Source: Roseivirga thermotolerans
GTDB lineage: Bacteria; Bacteroidota; Bacteroidia; Cytophagales; Cyclobacteriaceae
Assembly (NCBI RefSeq): GCF_014653175.1
Contig: NZ_BNAG01000001.1
Coordinates: 868,001 to 932,000 of the forward strand
Length of the DNA stretch: 64,000 bases
Direction: 5' to 3'
The notes under the pieces are model-generated. The model saw nothing but the letters and a program-made list of their open reading frames with translations. It made no database searches and was not told the DNA's origin. Position numbers and translations under genes: made by a program. Position 1 is the stretch's first letter; each line of letters starts with the position of its first letter. Below, piece by piece: positions 8,724 to 16,956 of this stretch.

Positions 8724-10685
8724 ATGAACACAAACACAAATCGGGTTTTTGACCATGTATTCATTATCATGTTCGAGAACCAATACCGGAGCTATGTAAT
8801 GGAAAACGAATATTTCCGGGGTCTCGCCAGGCAAGGCATAGACATGGCTAACTACTTTGGGGTAATGCATCCCTCGCAAACCAACTACATTGCTTCGATT
8901 GCTGCCGAGCTATGTAATATGACAGACGATGATCCACCTCCGAGCCCACTTGAGCAGCGCACCATCGTAGACCTGATAGAAGAATCGCCCTATAGACTCG
9001 ACTGGAAGGCATATATGGATAGCTACATACCTCAAAACCAACCGTGGTCTGAAGGCATGCAGCCTAAAGACGAGTATCCGTATATGATTAAACATAACCC
9101 ATTCTCTTCTTTCAAAAACATTATTGAGAATGAGTCCAGGTGGAAGAAAATCCAGAACGAAGCAGCGCTTTACTCCGATTTGCTCAATGGTACTCTTCCG
9201 GCCTACAGCTGGTTTACTCCTAATATGTGGAACGATGGGCACTATCTGGACGGAACAAATCCGATCGATATTCCGGCCGATAAAGACAAGCAGCCCAAGG
9301 AGCGCGCCCCTACTTTAGTCGATCAGGCAGCCGTTTGGCTAGAGGGATTTTTCGGCTCTTTAAATTTCCCGGGACCAGACTCACACTTTCCTCCCAATAC
9401 CTTAGTGGTGGTCACTTTTGATGAGGCGGATTTTGAAGCGGCATACGATCTGCCCAAAGACAAAAAGTATTTCTATGATGGTCCCAACCAGATTTATACC
9501 GTCCTTCTTGGAGATATGGTACAGGCAGGAGGAGTAGCTTTGGAAGGCTACAACCACTACAGTTTAATCAAAACCATTGAGCACAATTTTGGCTTGGGAT
9601 CTTTGGGTAAGAATGATAAAGAGGCCAACTGGTTTAAGTTTTTGTGGGGCGAAACGTTTATTTGGGAAGCTCCGGAACCGACTCCTTTTGAGGTTTCAGG
9701 TCAAATGACCTCTGCGAACTACAAAGACGTTCTTTATATGGTTTATGCTGAAGAAGGAGGGGCTTTGCATTATGCCACTTTCGATGGTGACCATTGGAGT
9801 GAGAGCAGAACCGTGGGTGTTTCAGCTTCAGGGCCATTAGCCATGGCCTCAACAAGCGATCAGTTGACCTTGGCTTATGTTGACGAGGGAAAACTGATGA
9901 CCCTCAATTACTCAGAATCCAAAGGTTGGGGCACGAAGCCTCTGCTTATGGAACAAGGCGTGAGTAAAGTAAGCATGGCAGCATTTAATGAAGCAGGCCA
10001 GCTGATGTTGGCTTATTCAGACGCTTCAGGCAATGTACATTCTATGGTGACCGATAACTCTGGCCAATGGCAACCTTCCGTTGCAGTGGGTTTTAGCAGT
10101 GCTGGAGAAATTCAGCTGGGAGTTTTGGGGCCATCTATCTATTTGATTATGCAGGACACCGCTTCAGGTCAAATGATGATATGCTCCTATAATACGGCCG
10201 ACTTCAACGTGGTGACTTTGCAGAAATCTGCCTACAACGGCCCGCAGAGCAACACCTCTAAAGACAAGTGGTCGCCCAATGTCTATCCGGTCGCCCATTT
10301 TTCTGCTGCAGCCTATGCAGGAACACCAAAGGAGAAAGAGCCTGTTTCTCAACCCTATTTGGGCTCAGGCGAGCTGGCTTGTGCTACGCTCGATGGAGTG
10401 ATGCACCTTGTGCATCGCGGAGTTGGCAACGATTTGTTGCTTACCGAATCGTTTTCGATTCATGGATTAATGACTCCGGAACACCCCATTTCGTACGACC
10501 CTGCGCAATCGGCCACAACTAATTCCGGTTATGGAACACTGGCTCAGGCCGGCTGGTCGGAGCAGTCATCTATATTAGGAGCCTATGCTTCGGGATCTAC
10601 AGGTATGGCCGAAGTAAATGGAGAATTGATTTTGCTCTTTGTTAAAGAAAACGGAGCATTGGAAATGGTAAGAGGAGGTTATTAG
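8724..10685 (+). CDS. Phosphoesterase (acid phosphatase/phospholipase C-like) with C-terminal propeller-like domain
   Basis: A 653-residue protein. The N-terminal half (about 1-310) matches the phosphoesterase family of AcpA and bacterial phospholipase C. It begins with FDHVFIIMFEN, then has HPSQTNYIA with the presumed nucleophile region, FTPNMWNDGH, VVVTFDEADF and the late NHYSLIKTIEHNFGL histidine motif. The C-terminal half (about 325-650) holds repeated strands such as YMVYAEEGGALHYATFDG and LTLAYVDEGKLM, resembling a beta-propeller or lectin-like module. No clear signal peptide is seen at this start, so export is uncertain. The metal-dependent phosphoester hydrolase role follows from the family; the substrate is unknown. 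Confidence 0.82.
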   Translation: MNTNTNRVFDHVFIIMFENQYRSYVMENEYFRGLARQGIDMANYFGVMHPSQTNYIASIAAELCNMTDDDPPPSPLEQRTIVDLIEESPYRLDWKAYMDSYIPQNQPWSEGMQPKDEYPYMIKHNPFSSFKNIIENESRWKKIQNEAALYSDLLNGTLPAYSWFTPNMWNDGHYLDGTNPIDIPADKDKQPKERAPTLVDQAAVWLEGFFGSLNFPGPDSHFPPNTLVVVTFDEADFEAAYDLPKDKKYFYDGPNQIYTVLLGDMVQAGGVALEGYNHYSLIKTIEHNFGLGSLGKNDKEANWFKFLWGETFIWEAPEPTPFEVSGQMTSANYKDVLYMVYAEEGGALHYATFDGDHWSESRTVGVSASGPLAMASTSDQLTLAYVDEGKLMTLNYSESKGWGTKPLLMEQGVSKVSMAAFNEAGQLMLAYSDASGNVHSMVTDNSGQWQPSVAVGFSSAGEIQLGVLGPSIYLIMQDTASGQMMICSYNTADFNVVTLQKSAYNGPQSNTSKDKWSPNVYPVAHFSAAAYAGTPKEKEPVSQPYLGSGELACATLDGVMHLVHRGVGNDLLLTESFSIHGLMTPEHPISYDPAQSATTNSGYGTLAQAGWSEQSSILGAYASGSTGMAEVNGELILLFVKENGALEMVRGGY

Positions 10686-10696
10686 CCTCCTTTTAT
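10673..10696 (+). terminator. Terminator overlapping the phosphoesterase stop codon
   Basis: AGGAGG (10673-10678) pairs with CCTCCT (10686-10691) around a 7-base loop that contains the TAG stop. A T-rich tail follows. The last codons of the gene therefore form part of the hairpin. Confidence 0.65.
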
Positions 10697-10758
10697 ATAC
10701 TGGCAGAGGGAAGGGGGGTGAAAATTGTATCGGATATTGAGTACAGCGTGTAGAGATA

Positions 10759-10789
10759 ATGAGCTATAAATGGATCATTTATAGCTCAT
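10759..10789. promoter_or_regulatory. Palindrome 1 upstream of the Fic gene (putative operator)
   Basis: Perfect 13-bp arms (10759-10771 and 10777-10789) around GGATC. The core is GAGCTATAA-N9-TTATAGCTC at 10761-10787. It is repeated 45 bp downstream with the same core and spacing, next to the start codon. Confidence 0.75.
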
Positions 10790-10804
10790 AAAATATACTA
10801 TATT

Positions 10805-10833
10805 TGAGCTATAAAAATAAAACTTATAGCTCA
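10805..10833. promoter_or_regulatory. Palindrome 2 touching the Fic start codon (putative operator)
   Basis: TGAGCTATAA (10805-10814), nine bases, TTATAGCTCA (10824-10833). The final A is the first base of the ATG at 10833. The same 27-bp core occurs in palindrome 1. Protein binding here would cover the translation start, and in RNA the hairpin would occlude it. Confidence 0.75.
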
Positions 10834-11945
10834 TGCCCTGGAACTGGAAGAAAAAAGGCTGGCCTCATTTTGAATATGACCTGACTAGATTCGCTTCTTT
10901 GGAAAAGAAGTATTTACGAAATTCAGGGCTCTTAGATGGCAGCTTAAAGCACCTAGATAGCCAGGAAGATGAATCTCTGAAACTTGAACTACTCATTGAT
11001 GAGGCACTTTATACTTCAGAAATAGAAGGGGAAATACTTAACAGTGATTCGCTTAAATCATCGATCAGGAAGCACTTAGGGCTTAAAACAGACATGAAGC
11101 GTGTGCCTCCGGCTGAAGAAGGCATAGCGGATATGATGGTGAGTCTTTATAAAACCTATGAGAAGCCTCTTACACATGAGATGATGTTTGAATGGCACAA
11201 AATGCTGACTCTAGGCCGTAGAGACTTGATTGACATTGGTGCTTACAGAACCCATGAAGATTCTATGCAGGTAGTTTCAGGCTCTATCAATAAGCCAAAG
11301 GTTCATTTTGAAGCTCCTCCTTCAGAAAGAGTACCGAAAGAAATGGAAGAGTTTGTTGGTTGGTTCAATCGTATGTCTACATCTGAGGAGGCCAGTCTAT
11401 ATCCCTTAGTCTTTTCAGGCATAACCCACCTTTACTTTGAAAATATACACCCTTTTGAGGATGGTAATGGAAGGATTGGCAGGGCACTTTCTATCAAGGC
11501 CATTTCTCAGCAAATGGGAAAACCGGCTTTGCTGGCCTTCTCAAAAGTGATTCAGCAAAATAAGAAGGACTATTACGAGGCCTTGAACAAAAACAGTTTC
11601 GACCTGGACATTAACCCATGGCTGGAATACTATGCCCAAACTGTGCTTCAGGCCCAGGAATACACGCAAAAGTTGATTGACTTTCTGATAGAGAAAACCA
11701 AGTTCTACCAAAAGTTCGACAAGCATTTGAATGAGCGCCAGGCCAAAGTGATAGACCGTGTTTTTAGAGAAGGGCTGGAAGGCTTTAAAGGAGGCCTAAG
11801 TGCCGCCAACTATATAAGAATAGCTCAAACCACTGCTTCTACAGCTACCCGGGATTTACAGTCTCTGGTAGAAATGGGGGCTTTAAAAAGGACTGGAGAA
11901 AGAAAGGCTACGAGGTATTATTTAAGCCTTGAAATTAATAAATAA
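10833..11945 (+). CDS. Fic family protein with N-terminal DUF4172-like and C-terminal winged-helix domains
   Basis: A 370-residue Fic enzyme, expected to transfer AMP from ATP to a hydroxyl group of a target protein. The active-site loop HPFEDGNGRIGR is complete at residues 206-217, with His206 as catalytic base. An inhibitory-helix motif of the (S/T)xxxE(G/N) type is visible as T61-SEI-E65-G66, placing it among class II, self-inhibited Fic proteins. The N-terminus (MPWNWKK..WPHFEYD) matches the domain usually found before Fic in this group. The C-terminus (about 310-370) resembles a winged helix (YIRIAQTTASTATRDLQSLVEMG, then a basic wing), suggesting DNA binding. Two palindromes cover its promoter and start, so autoregulation is plausible. 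No toxin-antitoxin partner is adjacent. Confidence 0.92.
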   Translation: MPWNWKKKGWPHFEYDLTRFASLEKKYLRNSGLLDGSLKHLDSQEDESLKLELLIDEALYTSEIEGEILNSDSLKSSIRKHLGLKTDMKRVPPAEEGIADMMVSLYKTYEKPLTHEMMFEWHKMLTLGRRDLIDIGAYRTHEDSMQVVSGSINKPKVHFEAPPSERVPKEMEEFVGWFNRMSTSEEASLYPLVFSGITHLYFENIHPFEDGNGRIGRALSIKAISQQMGKPALLAFSKVIQQNKKDYYEALNKNSFDLDINPWLEYYAQTVLQAQEYTQKLIDFLIEKTKFYQKFDKHLNERQAKVIDRVFREGLEGFKGGLSAANYIRIAQTTASTATRDLQSLVEMGALKRTGERKATRYYLSLEINK

Positions 11946-12033
11946 CACATTTAAAGGGTTGCTCTAAGACTAGATATGGAAAAGACCAATTCTCCAATTT
12001 TTGAAGCGGACATATATTACCACCATCACATAA

Positions 12034-12585
12034 AAGCCCCTCACTAAGCACCTATTGGATTTAATAGGAGCACTTATTTGTGCCCTTAACTATTTACTGT
12101 TCGAAATGGGGTATCCCAAATTCCTTTGAGTGGGGTTGGTTGGAGCAGGTTTTATTTCTTTCGCTAGGTGGGCTGATTATAAGCAAAAGCCAATCGCAGG
12201 AAGAATAATTGGATCATTAACCATAACTCCAGGTTTTATAGCTCTTAAAAATCAAAAATTCAAATTAGATCAACTCTATGAGTTGACTATACATTTCGAA
12301 TTCTTTTACAAAAAGAAATAATACAGTGCATGGAGCTTCTATTATTTGAGATGTGGAACAGAAAATTACCTTTCCTTTCGAGAGAAGGACAATCTTCACG
12401 AATATCATTTCATGCAATGGGGGCCAGCCTCACAGCAACAACTTCTTAAGGTATTAGAAAAGATTTATGAGAATGGAGTTCCAATCAAGGAGTACATGGA
12501 TGGTAGAACATACTTAGGAGAAAATCTTTCTTATGAGGAAATCCAAGCGTTCAAATCTAAATACTCATTGAAAATGAATAATTGA
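12034..12585 (+). pseudogene. Decayed hypothetical gene with two in-frame stops
   Basis: One reading frame from 12034 to 12585 encodes protein-like sequence interrupted by TGA at 12127-12129 and TAA at 12319-12321. The first part has hydrophobic stretches (LIGALICALNYLLFEM, VGLVGAGFISFARWADYK). The second contains SLTITPGFIALKNQKFKLDQ, and the third is hydrophilic and helical (QQQLLKVLEKIYENG, SYEEIQAFKSKY). Continuity of composition across both stops suggests one former membrane-anchored protein of about 180 residues. The 79-residue last segment (ATG at 12346) could still be translated. It lies between the Fic gene and a REP-like palindrome, in a loosely packed region. Family not recognised. 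Confidence 0.6.
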
Positions 12586-12592
12586 AGAGGAG

Positions 12593-12612
12593 ATTCCCGC
12601 CTGCGCGGGAAT
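12593..12612. repeat. REP-like palindrome
   Basis: ATTCCCGC (12593-12600) and GCGGGAAT (12605-12612) around CTGC, flanked by GAG and GAC. It has the GC-rich form of widely dispersed REP sequences, and sits just after the 3' end of the convergent glycyl-tRNA synthetase gene, which it may help terminate. Confidence 0.7.
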
Positions 12613-12622
12613 GACATAAATG

Positions 12623-14167
12623 TTACAGTTTCCTCAACAATTCCTCCAACGCACAGCTTTCTTTCAACTTGCTTTTCAGCTCATCGATAGAAACCCTGAT
12701 TTGAGACAGGTCATCTCTATCTCGGATAGTTACCGTGTTATCTTCCAGCGTATCGTAATCAACGGTTACGCAGAAAGGAGTACCGATGGCATCTTGCCTT
12801 CTGTAGCGCTTGCCGATAGCATCTTTCTCATCGTACTGACAGTTAAAGTCGAACCGCAGGTCTGATAGGATTTCTCTGGCTTTTTCAGGAAGCCCATCTT
12901 TCTTCACCAAAGGAAGTACTGCCACTTTATAAGGAGCCAAAGCCGCAGGTATTTTCAATACAGTTCTTTCACTACCATCTTCCAAAGTCTCTTCAGTATA
13001 AGACGCAGACATAATGGCCAGGAACATACGATCCAAACCAATCGATGTCTCGATTACATAAGGCACATAAGATTTATTCTCTTCCGGATCGAAGAATTGT
13101 AGCTTCTTACCAGAGTGCTCTTCGTGTGCTTTTAAGTCGAAATCGGTTCTTGAGTGAATTCCTTCCAGCTCTTTAAAGCCCATTGGGAAGTTGAACTGCA
13201 CATCGGTGGCCGCATTGGCGTAGTGCGCCAGGTTAATATGGTCGTGGAATCGGTAGTTTTCTTCACCCAGACCCAATGCTTTGTGCCATGCAATTCGCTT
13301 GGCTTTCCAGTTTTCGTACCAGGTCATTTCCTCACCCGGCTTCACAAAGAATTGCATTTCCATCTGTTCAAATTCTCTCATTCTGAAAATGAACTGACGG
13401 GCTATAATTTCATTTCTAAAGGCTTTACCAATTTGTGCAATACCGAAAGGGATCTTCATTCTGCCGGTTTTTTGCACATTTAAGTAGTTTACAAAGATAC
13501 CCTGGGCCGTTTCCGGTCTCAGGTAAATTTTATTGGCACCTTCTGCTACAGAACCCAGTTCGGTAGAGAACATCAGGTTGAACTGACGCACATCCGTCCA
13601 GTTCTTAGAACCGGAAACAGGGCAGGCAATTTCAAGCTCTTCGATTAAAGCTTTTATATCGGCCAGATCGCCTTTTTCCATACTGGCACCTAGACGCTGC
13701 TCAATCTCATCAATCTTGGTCTGGCTTCTCAGTACATTTGGGTTGGTGGCCAGGAACTGTGCTTCATCAAAGGCATCGCCAAATCGCTTTTTAGCTTTTT
13801 CAACCTCCTTGGCAATTTTAGCCTCGTACTTAGCCACTACCTCTTCAATCAGCACATCGGCACGATACCGCTTCTTGGAATCTTTGTTGTCAATCAATGG
13901 ATCGTTGAAGGCATCTACGTGGCCAGACGCTTTCCAGGTAGTTGGGTGCATGAAAATGGCGGCATCAATACCGACAATGTTTTCATTCATTTGCACCATG
14001 GCTTTCCACCAATACTCCTTTATGTTGTTCTTTAGCTCAACACCATTCTGGCCATAGTCATAGGCCGCAGCCAAACCATCGTATATCTCGCTGGAGGGGA
14101 ATATAAAGCCATATTCCTTTGCGTGACTTGTTATTTTCTTGAGCAGATTATCGTCATTCTGTGCCAT
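12623..14167 (-). CDS. glyQS: Glycine--tRNA ligase, single-chain type
   Basis: A 514-residue class II aminoacyl-tRNA synthetase that charges tRNA-Gly. It is the homodimeric type found in Bacteroidota, archaea and eukaryotes rather than the alpha2-beta2 type. Motifs seen are YDYGQNGVELKNNIKEYWW near the N-terminus, MFSTELG, YLRPETAQGIFVNY, FRNEI (motif 2) and SIGLDRMFLAI (motif 3). The C-terminal anticodon-binding domain starts near ALAPYKVAVLPL. Length is normal. A TATCTTTG promoter element lies 5 bp before the ATG on the minus strand, so the transcript may be nearly leaderless. High confidence. Confidence 0.97.
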   Translation of the reverse strand: MAQNDDNLLKKITSHAKEYGFIFPSSEIYDGLAAAYDYGQNGVELKNNIKEYWWKAMVQMNENIVGIDAAIFMHPTTWKASGHVDAFNDPLIDNKDSKKRYRADVLIEEVVAKYEAKIAKEVEKAKKRFGDAFDEAQFLATNPNVLRSQTKIDEIEQRLGASMEKGDLADIKALIEELEIACPVSGSKNWTDVRQFNLMFSTELGSVAEGANKIYLRPETAQGIFVNYLNVQKTGRMKIPFGIAQIGKAFRNEIIARQFIFRMREFEQMEMQFFVKPGEEMTWYENWKAKRIAWHKALGLGEENYRFHDHINLAHYANAATDVQFNFPMGFKELEGIHSRTDFDLKAHEEHSGKKLQFFDPEENKSYVPYVIETSIGLDRMFLAIMSASYTEETLEDGSERTVLKIPAALAPYKVAVLPLVKKDGLPEKAREILSDLRFDFNCQYDEKDAIGKRYRRQDAIGTPFCVTVDYDTLEDNTVTIRDRDDLSQIRVSIDELKSKLKESCALEELLRKL

Positions 14168-14172
14168 GCCGC

Positions 14173-14180
14173 AAAGATAT
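14173..14180 (-). promoter_or_regulatory. TAnnTTTG promoter element for glyQS
   Basis: The minus strand reads TATCTTTG, a match to the Bacteroidota -7 consensus. It ends 5 bases before the start codon, implying a very short leader. Confidence 0.5.
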
Positions 14181-14303
14181 GGAAATCACTTTCAACAAAA
14201 CCAATGGGAATTCAAAAATGAAAAACATGAATAAACCCATATTTGACCATTATTTGGCCCGTTTCTGGTGGCGACTTTTTCGAATTGGATATATTTACAG
14301 GAC

Positions 14304-14846
14304 ATGAAGAGACGGATTGTATACATTGTGGGTGCCGTGCTGTTTGTGGTTTTGGCCTATGTGGGCATAAACCAATACATGCTTTACTACACCAAACAGT
14401 TTAGCCCCGAGGCTAGCGCAGAGTATATAACCTCCGATATTTCTGTGAAGGTGTTTTACAATCGTCCTTCGAGAAAAGGCAGAACCATTTTTGGCGATTT
14501 AGTACCTTATGGTCGTTGGTGGCGCACAGGGGCCAATGAACCAACTCATATAGAGCTGAGCCGAGACATTGAGTTTGATAATGGTGCCCAACTGCCGGCA
14601 GGCAAGTATTCACTGGTAACCATTCCGAAACCCAACGAATGGGAAGTGATATTCAATAGCAAAATTCCTGATTGGGGAACCGAGTATTTCCCCGAGTTTG
14701 ACGTACTACGTGTACCTGGGCAGGTAGAGCGGCTTCCCCAACCCGTAGAGGTTTTTACCATAGACTTTACAGAAGAAAATGGTCAGCCTCGCCTCACCAT
14801 GGCTTGGGACGACACCAAGGTTACGGTGCCCTTTAGGGTACAGTAA
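14304..14846 (+). CDS. DUF2911 domain protein, membrane-anchored or secreted
   Basis: A 180-residue protein. I chose the ATG at 14304 over one at 14268 because it starts directly before a hydrophobic signal-anchor (RRIVYIVGAVLFVVLAYVGI). The following domain matches DUF2911: SVKVFYNRPSRKGRTIFG, LVPYGRWWRTGANEPTHI, LPAGKYSLVTIP and WEVIFN are the typical blocks. These proteins are exported beta-rich domains of unknown function, common in Bacteroidota. The gene is followed after 47 bp by a small Spy-like protein on the same strand and may be cotranscribed with it. Confidence 0.85.
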   Translation: MKRRIVYIVGAVLFVVLAYVGINQYMLYYTKQFSPEASAEYITSDISVKVFYNRPSRKGRTIFGDLVPYGRWWRTGANEPTHIELSRDIEFDNGAQLPAGKYSLVTIPKPNEWEVIFNSKIPDWGTEYFPEFDVLRVPGQVERLPQPVEVFTIDFTEENGQPRLTMAWDDTKVTVPFRVQ

Positions 14847-14893
14847 TTAAACCTTCTGCAGTTTTGCCCATCCAAAAGGCAAACAACAACATT

Positions 14894-15358
14894 ATGACAA
14901 AATCTATTCAATTTATGGTGTTTGCCATTATGGTCGTGGTAAGCCAGCAAATGTTTGCTCAAACCAGTGAAAAAACGCTCTTGAAAACGGAGCAATTGGC
15001 GGTAAGGCTAGGGCTCAATGCGGAGCAAAAGGCTGAACTGGATAAGGAATTGAAAGCTGCCCAAGAGGCTCGCAAGCAGCGTATGGAACAATTCAGAACA
15101 ATGCGTGAAGAATTGAGGCGCGATGCTTTTGTGGAAAGACAGGAGCAACGTGAACGAATGAAGGCTTTGCTTACACCGGAACAGTTGGCAAAACTGGAAG
15201 AGTTGAAAGGCAGACGAGGCGAAGCAATACAGCGCATGCAGAGAGAGGACAGGGGACGCCATTTCGATGGCCCACGACAGCCTATGAGGTTTAAGAGGCA
15301 CATGCTCAAACGAAGAATGGAATTGAGAAAGAGCGTGCGAAAGGATGGTGGCCGCTAG
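14894..15358 (+). CDS. Small periplasmic Spy/CpxP-like helical protein
   Basis: About 154 residues from ATG 14894, which begins a signal peptide (MTKSIQFMVFAIMVVVSQQMFAQ). The mature part is a charged, Arg- and Glu-rich helical hairpin with two LT/LN-type repeats: RLGLNAEQKAELDKEL and ALLTPEQLAKLEELK. This arrangement resembles the Spy/CpxP/LTXXQ group of periplasmic chaperone-like sensors. The C-terminal 30 residues are strongly basic. Family assignment rests on pattern only. Confidence 0.7.
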   Translation: MTKSIQFMVFAIMVVVSQQMFAQTSEKTLLKTEQLAVRLGLNAEQKAELDKELKAAQEARKQRMEQFRTMREELRRDAFVERQEQRERMKALLTPEQLAKLEELKGRRGEAIQRMQREDRGRHFDGPRQPMRFKRHMLKRRMELRKSVRKDGGR

Positions 15359-15438
15359 CGGCTGCTTGTGAGAAGGGTGTTTCTGAAAAGGTCAGCGCGG
15401 GCCTAAAAAACCTCAGAAATTTCAGTAGTTGTTAGAAA

Positions 15439-15574
15439 AGAGAGGCTGCCTCAAAAGCCAACTAATTCGTCATCCTCTGTTTGATCGGGAGACTTAACCT
15501 GGATTTATACCTCATTTTAAGAGATCTCCCATTTGTGTGGGGGAATGATACTAAGCTTTTGAGACAGCCTCTTT
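15439..15574. repeat. Composite inverted-repeat element A (MITE- or REP-like)
   Basis: Terminal arms AGAGGCTGCCTCAAAAG (15441-15457) and CTTTTGAGACAGCCTCTT (15556-15573) are inverted copies with one mismatch. Between them are smaller inverted motifs, including CGTCATCC near the left end, GGGAGA/TCTCCC, and GGGAATGAT near the right end. There is no ORF. The element sits between the Spy-like gene and the convergent amidohydrolase gene. A second element of the same plan lies at 43950-44098. Confidence 0.7.
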
Positions 15575-15575
15575 G

Positions 15576-16943
15576 CTATTTCCAATCGTTTTCATTTTTG
15601 GGTCCCATGGTACCTTTTACACTATTCAGTAGTTCCTTACTGTTGTATTTAATACCTCCTTTAACCACCCACTGAACGTTTCGTGTGTGGGTTATGTCAT
15701 TTAAGGGGTTGCCCGTTACCACAAATAAATCGGCTAGTTTACCCACGGTTATACTACCCAGCTTATCGCTCATCCGTAGGGCTTCTGCTCCATTGATTGT
15801 GGCAATACGCAGTACATCGGCATTGGGAATGCCAATGGCGTTTAAGGCTTCCATTTCACGATGGGCGCTAAATCCGGGAATAAACTCCCCCACAGAGGGG
15901 TGGTCAGTTCCGAGGGTTATTTTGCCGCCTTTATCGTAATACCGTTTCACAGTCTTTTTCTTTACATCAAATATCTTTTGGAACATGGCCAGCTCTTGCC
16001 GGGTGTCTTTGGTAATTTCAAAAGCATAGGGAGTGAGATACTGTCTTTCGTTGTGCCAATAATCATAGAAAGCTTTGCGGTGCCCATAGTATCCATAGGC
16101 CGTCAGCGTGGCATCGAAATATACGTTGTTGGCAATGAACCAGTCAATCTGTGCATCGATTTGTGAGGCCGTTTGCGGGTTGTTTAAATCCAGATTCTGA
16201 AGGGTGGCATAGGCCGATACGGAATCAGGTATGGCATCGCCTCCTAAAAAATGCTCTATCCTGTCAATGCCCATGCGTATGGCTTCTTTTGGGTTAACGG
16301 TGTTTCGATAGCCGGAACCCAGGTGTCCTGTAACGGTAAGGCCGTGCAAGTGGGCTCGTTCTATAAGCGCCTGTAATAGTACCGGGCTTATGCCCTTGGC
16401 CTTAAAGCCTGCAACTCCCTGTTCAGCCCAATGGTCTACGGTGGCATAGACGTCTTCTACCGTAGTGCGTCTGTCCCAAGCGGGAAAGGCCGTTCCGAAG
16501 TAGGGGCCTGAGCTATGAATTCGAGGGCCTATTTTTTCTCCCCTGTCAATAGCTCTTCGGGCTTCTAACATTACTTCCGGCTGAATTTCTCCTCCCGGAA
16601 AGGTAGAGGTGACTCCATTGGCCAGAAAGATAACGGGGTTGGCCACTACTTCATCTCTCCGCACGCCATCGAAAGTTACCCGGTAGTGGGCGTGTAGGTC
16701 AAATATGCCCGGCAAAATGTATTGGTTATCACTTAGCTCAAGAGTCTCGTACTCACGGGTGTTCTCAAGTGGTTCTCCAATGGCAACTAATTTTCCACTT
16801 CTTATGACCATGCCTTTGTTGGCCTTCATTTGCCCTGAAGGCGTGTGAAAGTAGTAACCTCCAGTAATGTAGAGGTTTTGGGCTACTAGCGAAGACTGCG
16901 TTAAAAAGAGTAATAAGCTGAGAAAGCCAATAAATCTTTTCAT
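15576..16943 (-). CDS. Secreted amidohydrolase-superfamily protein
   Basis: A 455-residue metal-dependent hydrolase with a signal peptide (MKRFIGFLSLLLFL, cleavage after VAQ). The first metal-binding pair is GIFDLHAHY (His84, His86). Later ligands appear in TVTGHLG, RIEHFLGG and LGTDHP, giving the amidohydrolase barrel, and the C-terminus returns to the small beta-sandwich (GSITVGKLADLFVVTGNPL). It resembles imidazolonepropionase-like and Xaa-Pro-type peptidases annotated as amidohydrolases. It follows the alpha/beta hydrolase-OsmC gene by 13 bp, so the two form an operon. The substrate cannot be read from sequence. Confidence 0.88.
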   Translation of the reverse strand: MKRFIGFLSLLLFLTQSSLVAQNLYITGGYYFHTPSGQMKANKGMVIRSGKLVAIGEPLENTREYETLELSDNQYILPGIFDLHAHYRVTFDGVRRDEVVANPVIFLANGVTSTFPGGEIQPEVMLEARRAIDRGEKIGPRIHSSGPYFGTAFPAWDRRTTVEDVYATVDHWAEQGVAGFKAKGISPVLLQALIERAHLHGLTVTGHLGSGYRNTVNPKEAIRMGIDRIEHFLGGDAIPDSVSAYATLQNLDLNNPQTASQIDAQIDWFIANNVYFDATLTAYGYYGHRKAFYDYWHNERQYLTPYAFEITKDTRQELAMFQKIFDVKKKTVKRYYDKGGKITLGTDHPSVGEFIPGFSAHREMEALNAIGIPNADVLRIATINGAEALRMSDKLGSITVGKLADLFVVTGNPLNDITHTRNVQWVVKGGIKYNSKELLNSVKGTMGPKNENDWK

Positions 16944-16956
16944 AACTCTGATTTGG

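Noticed and set aside
10833-12321. Toxin-antitoxin pairing of the Fic gene with the small downstream frame
   Set aside because: The small frame has two stop codons in a longer decayed frame and does not resemble a Fic antitoxin. The Fic protein already carries its own inhibitory motif.
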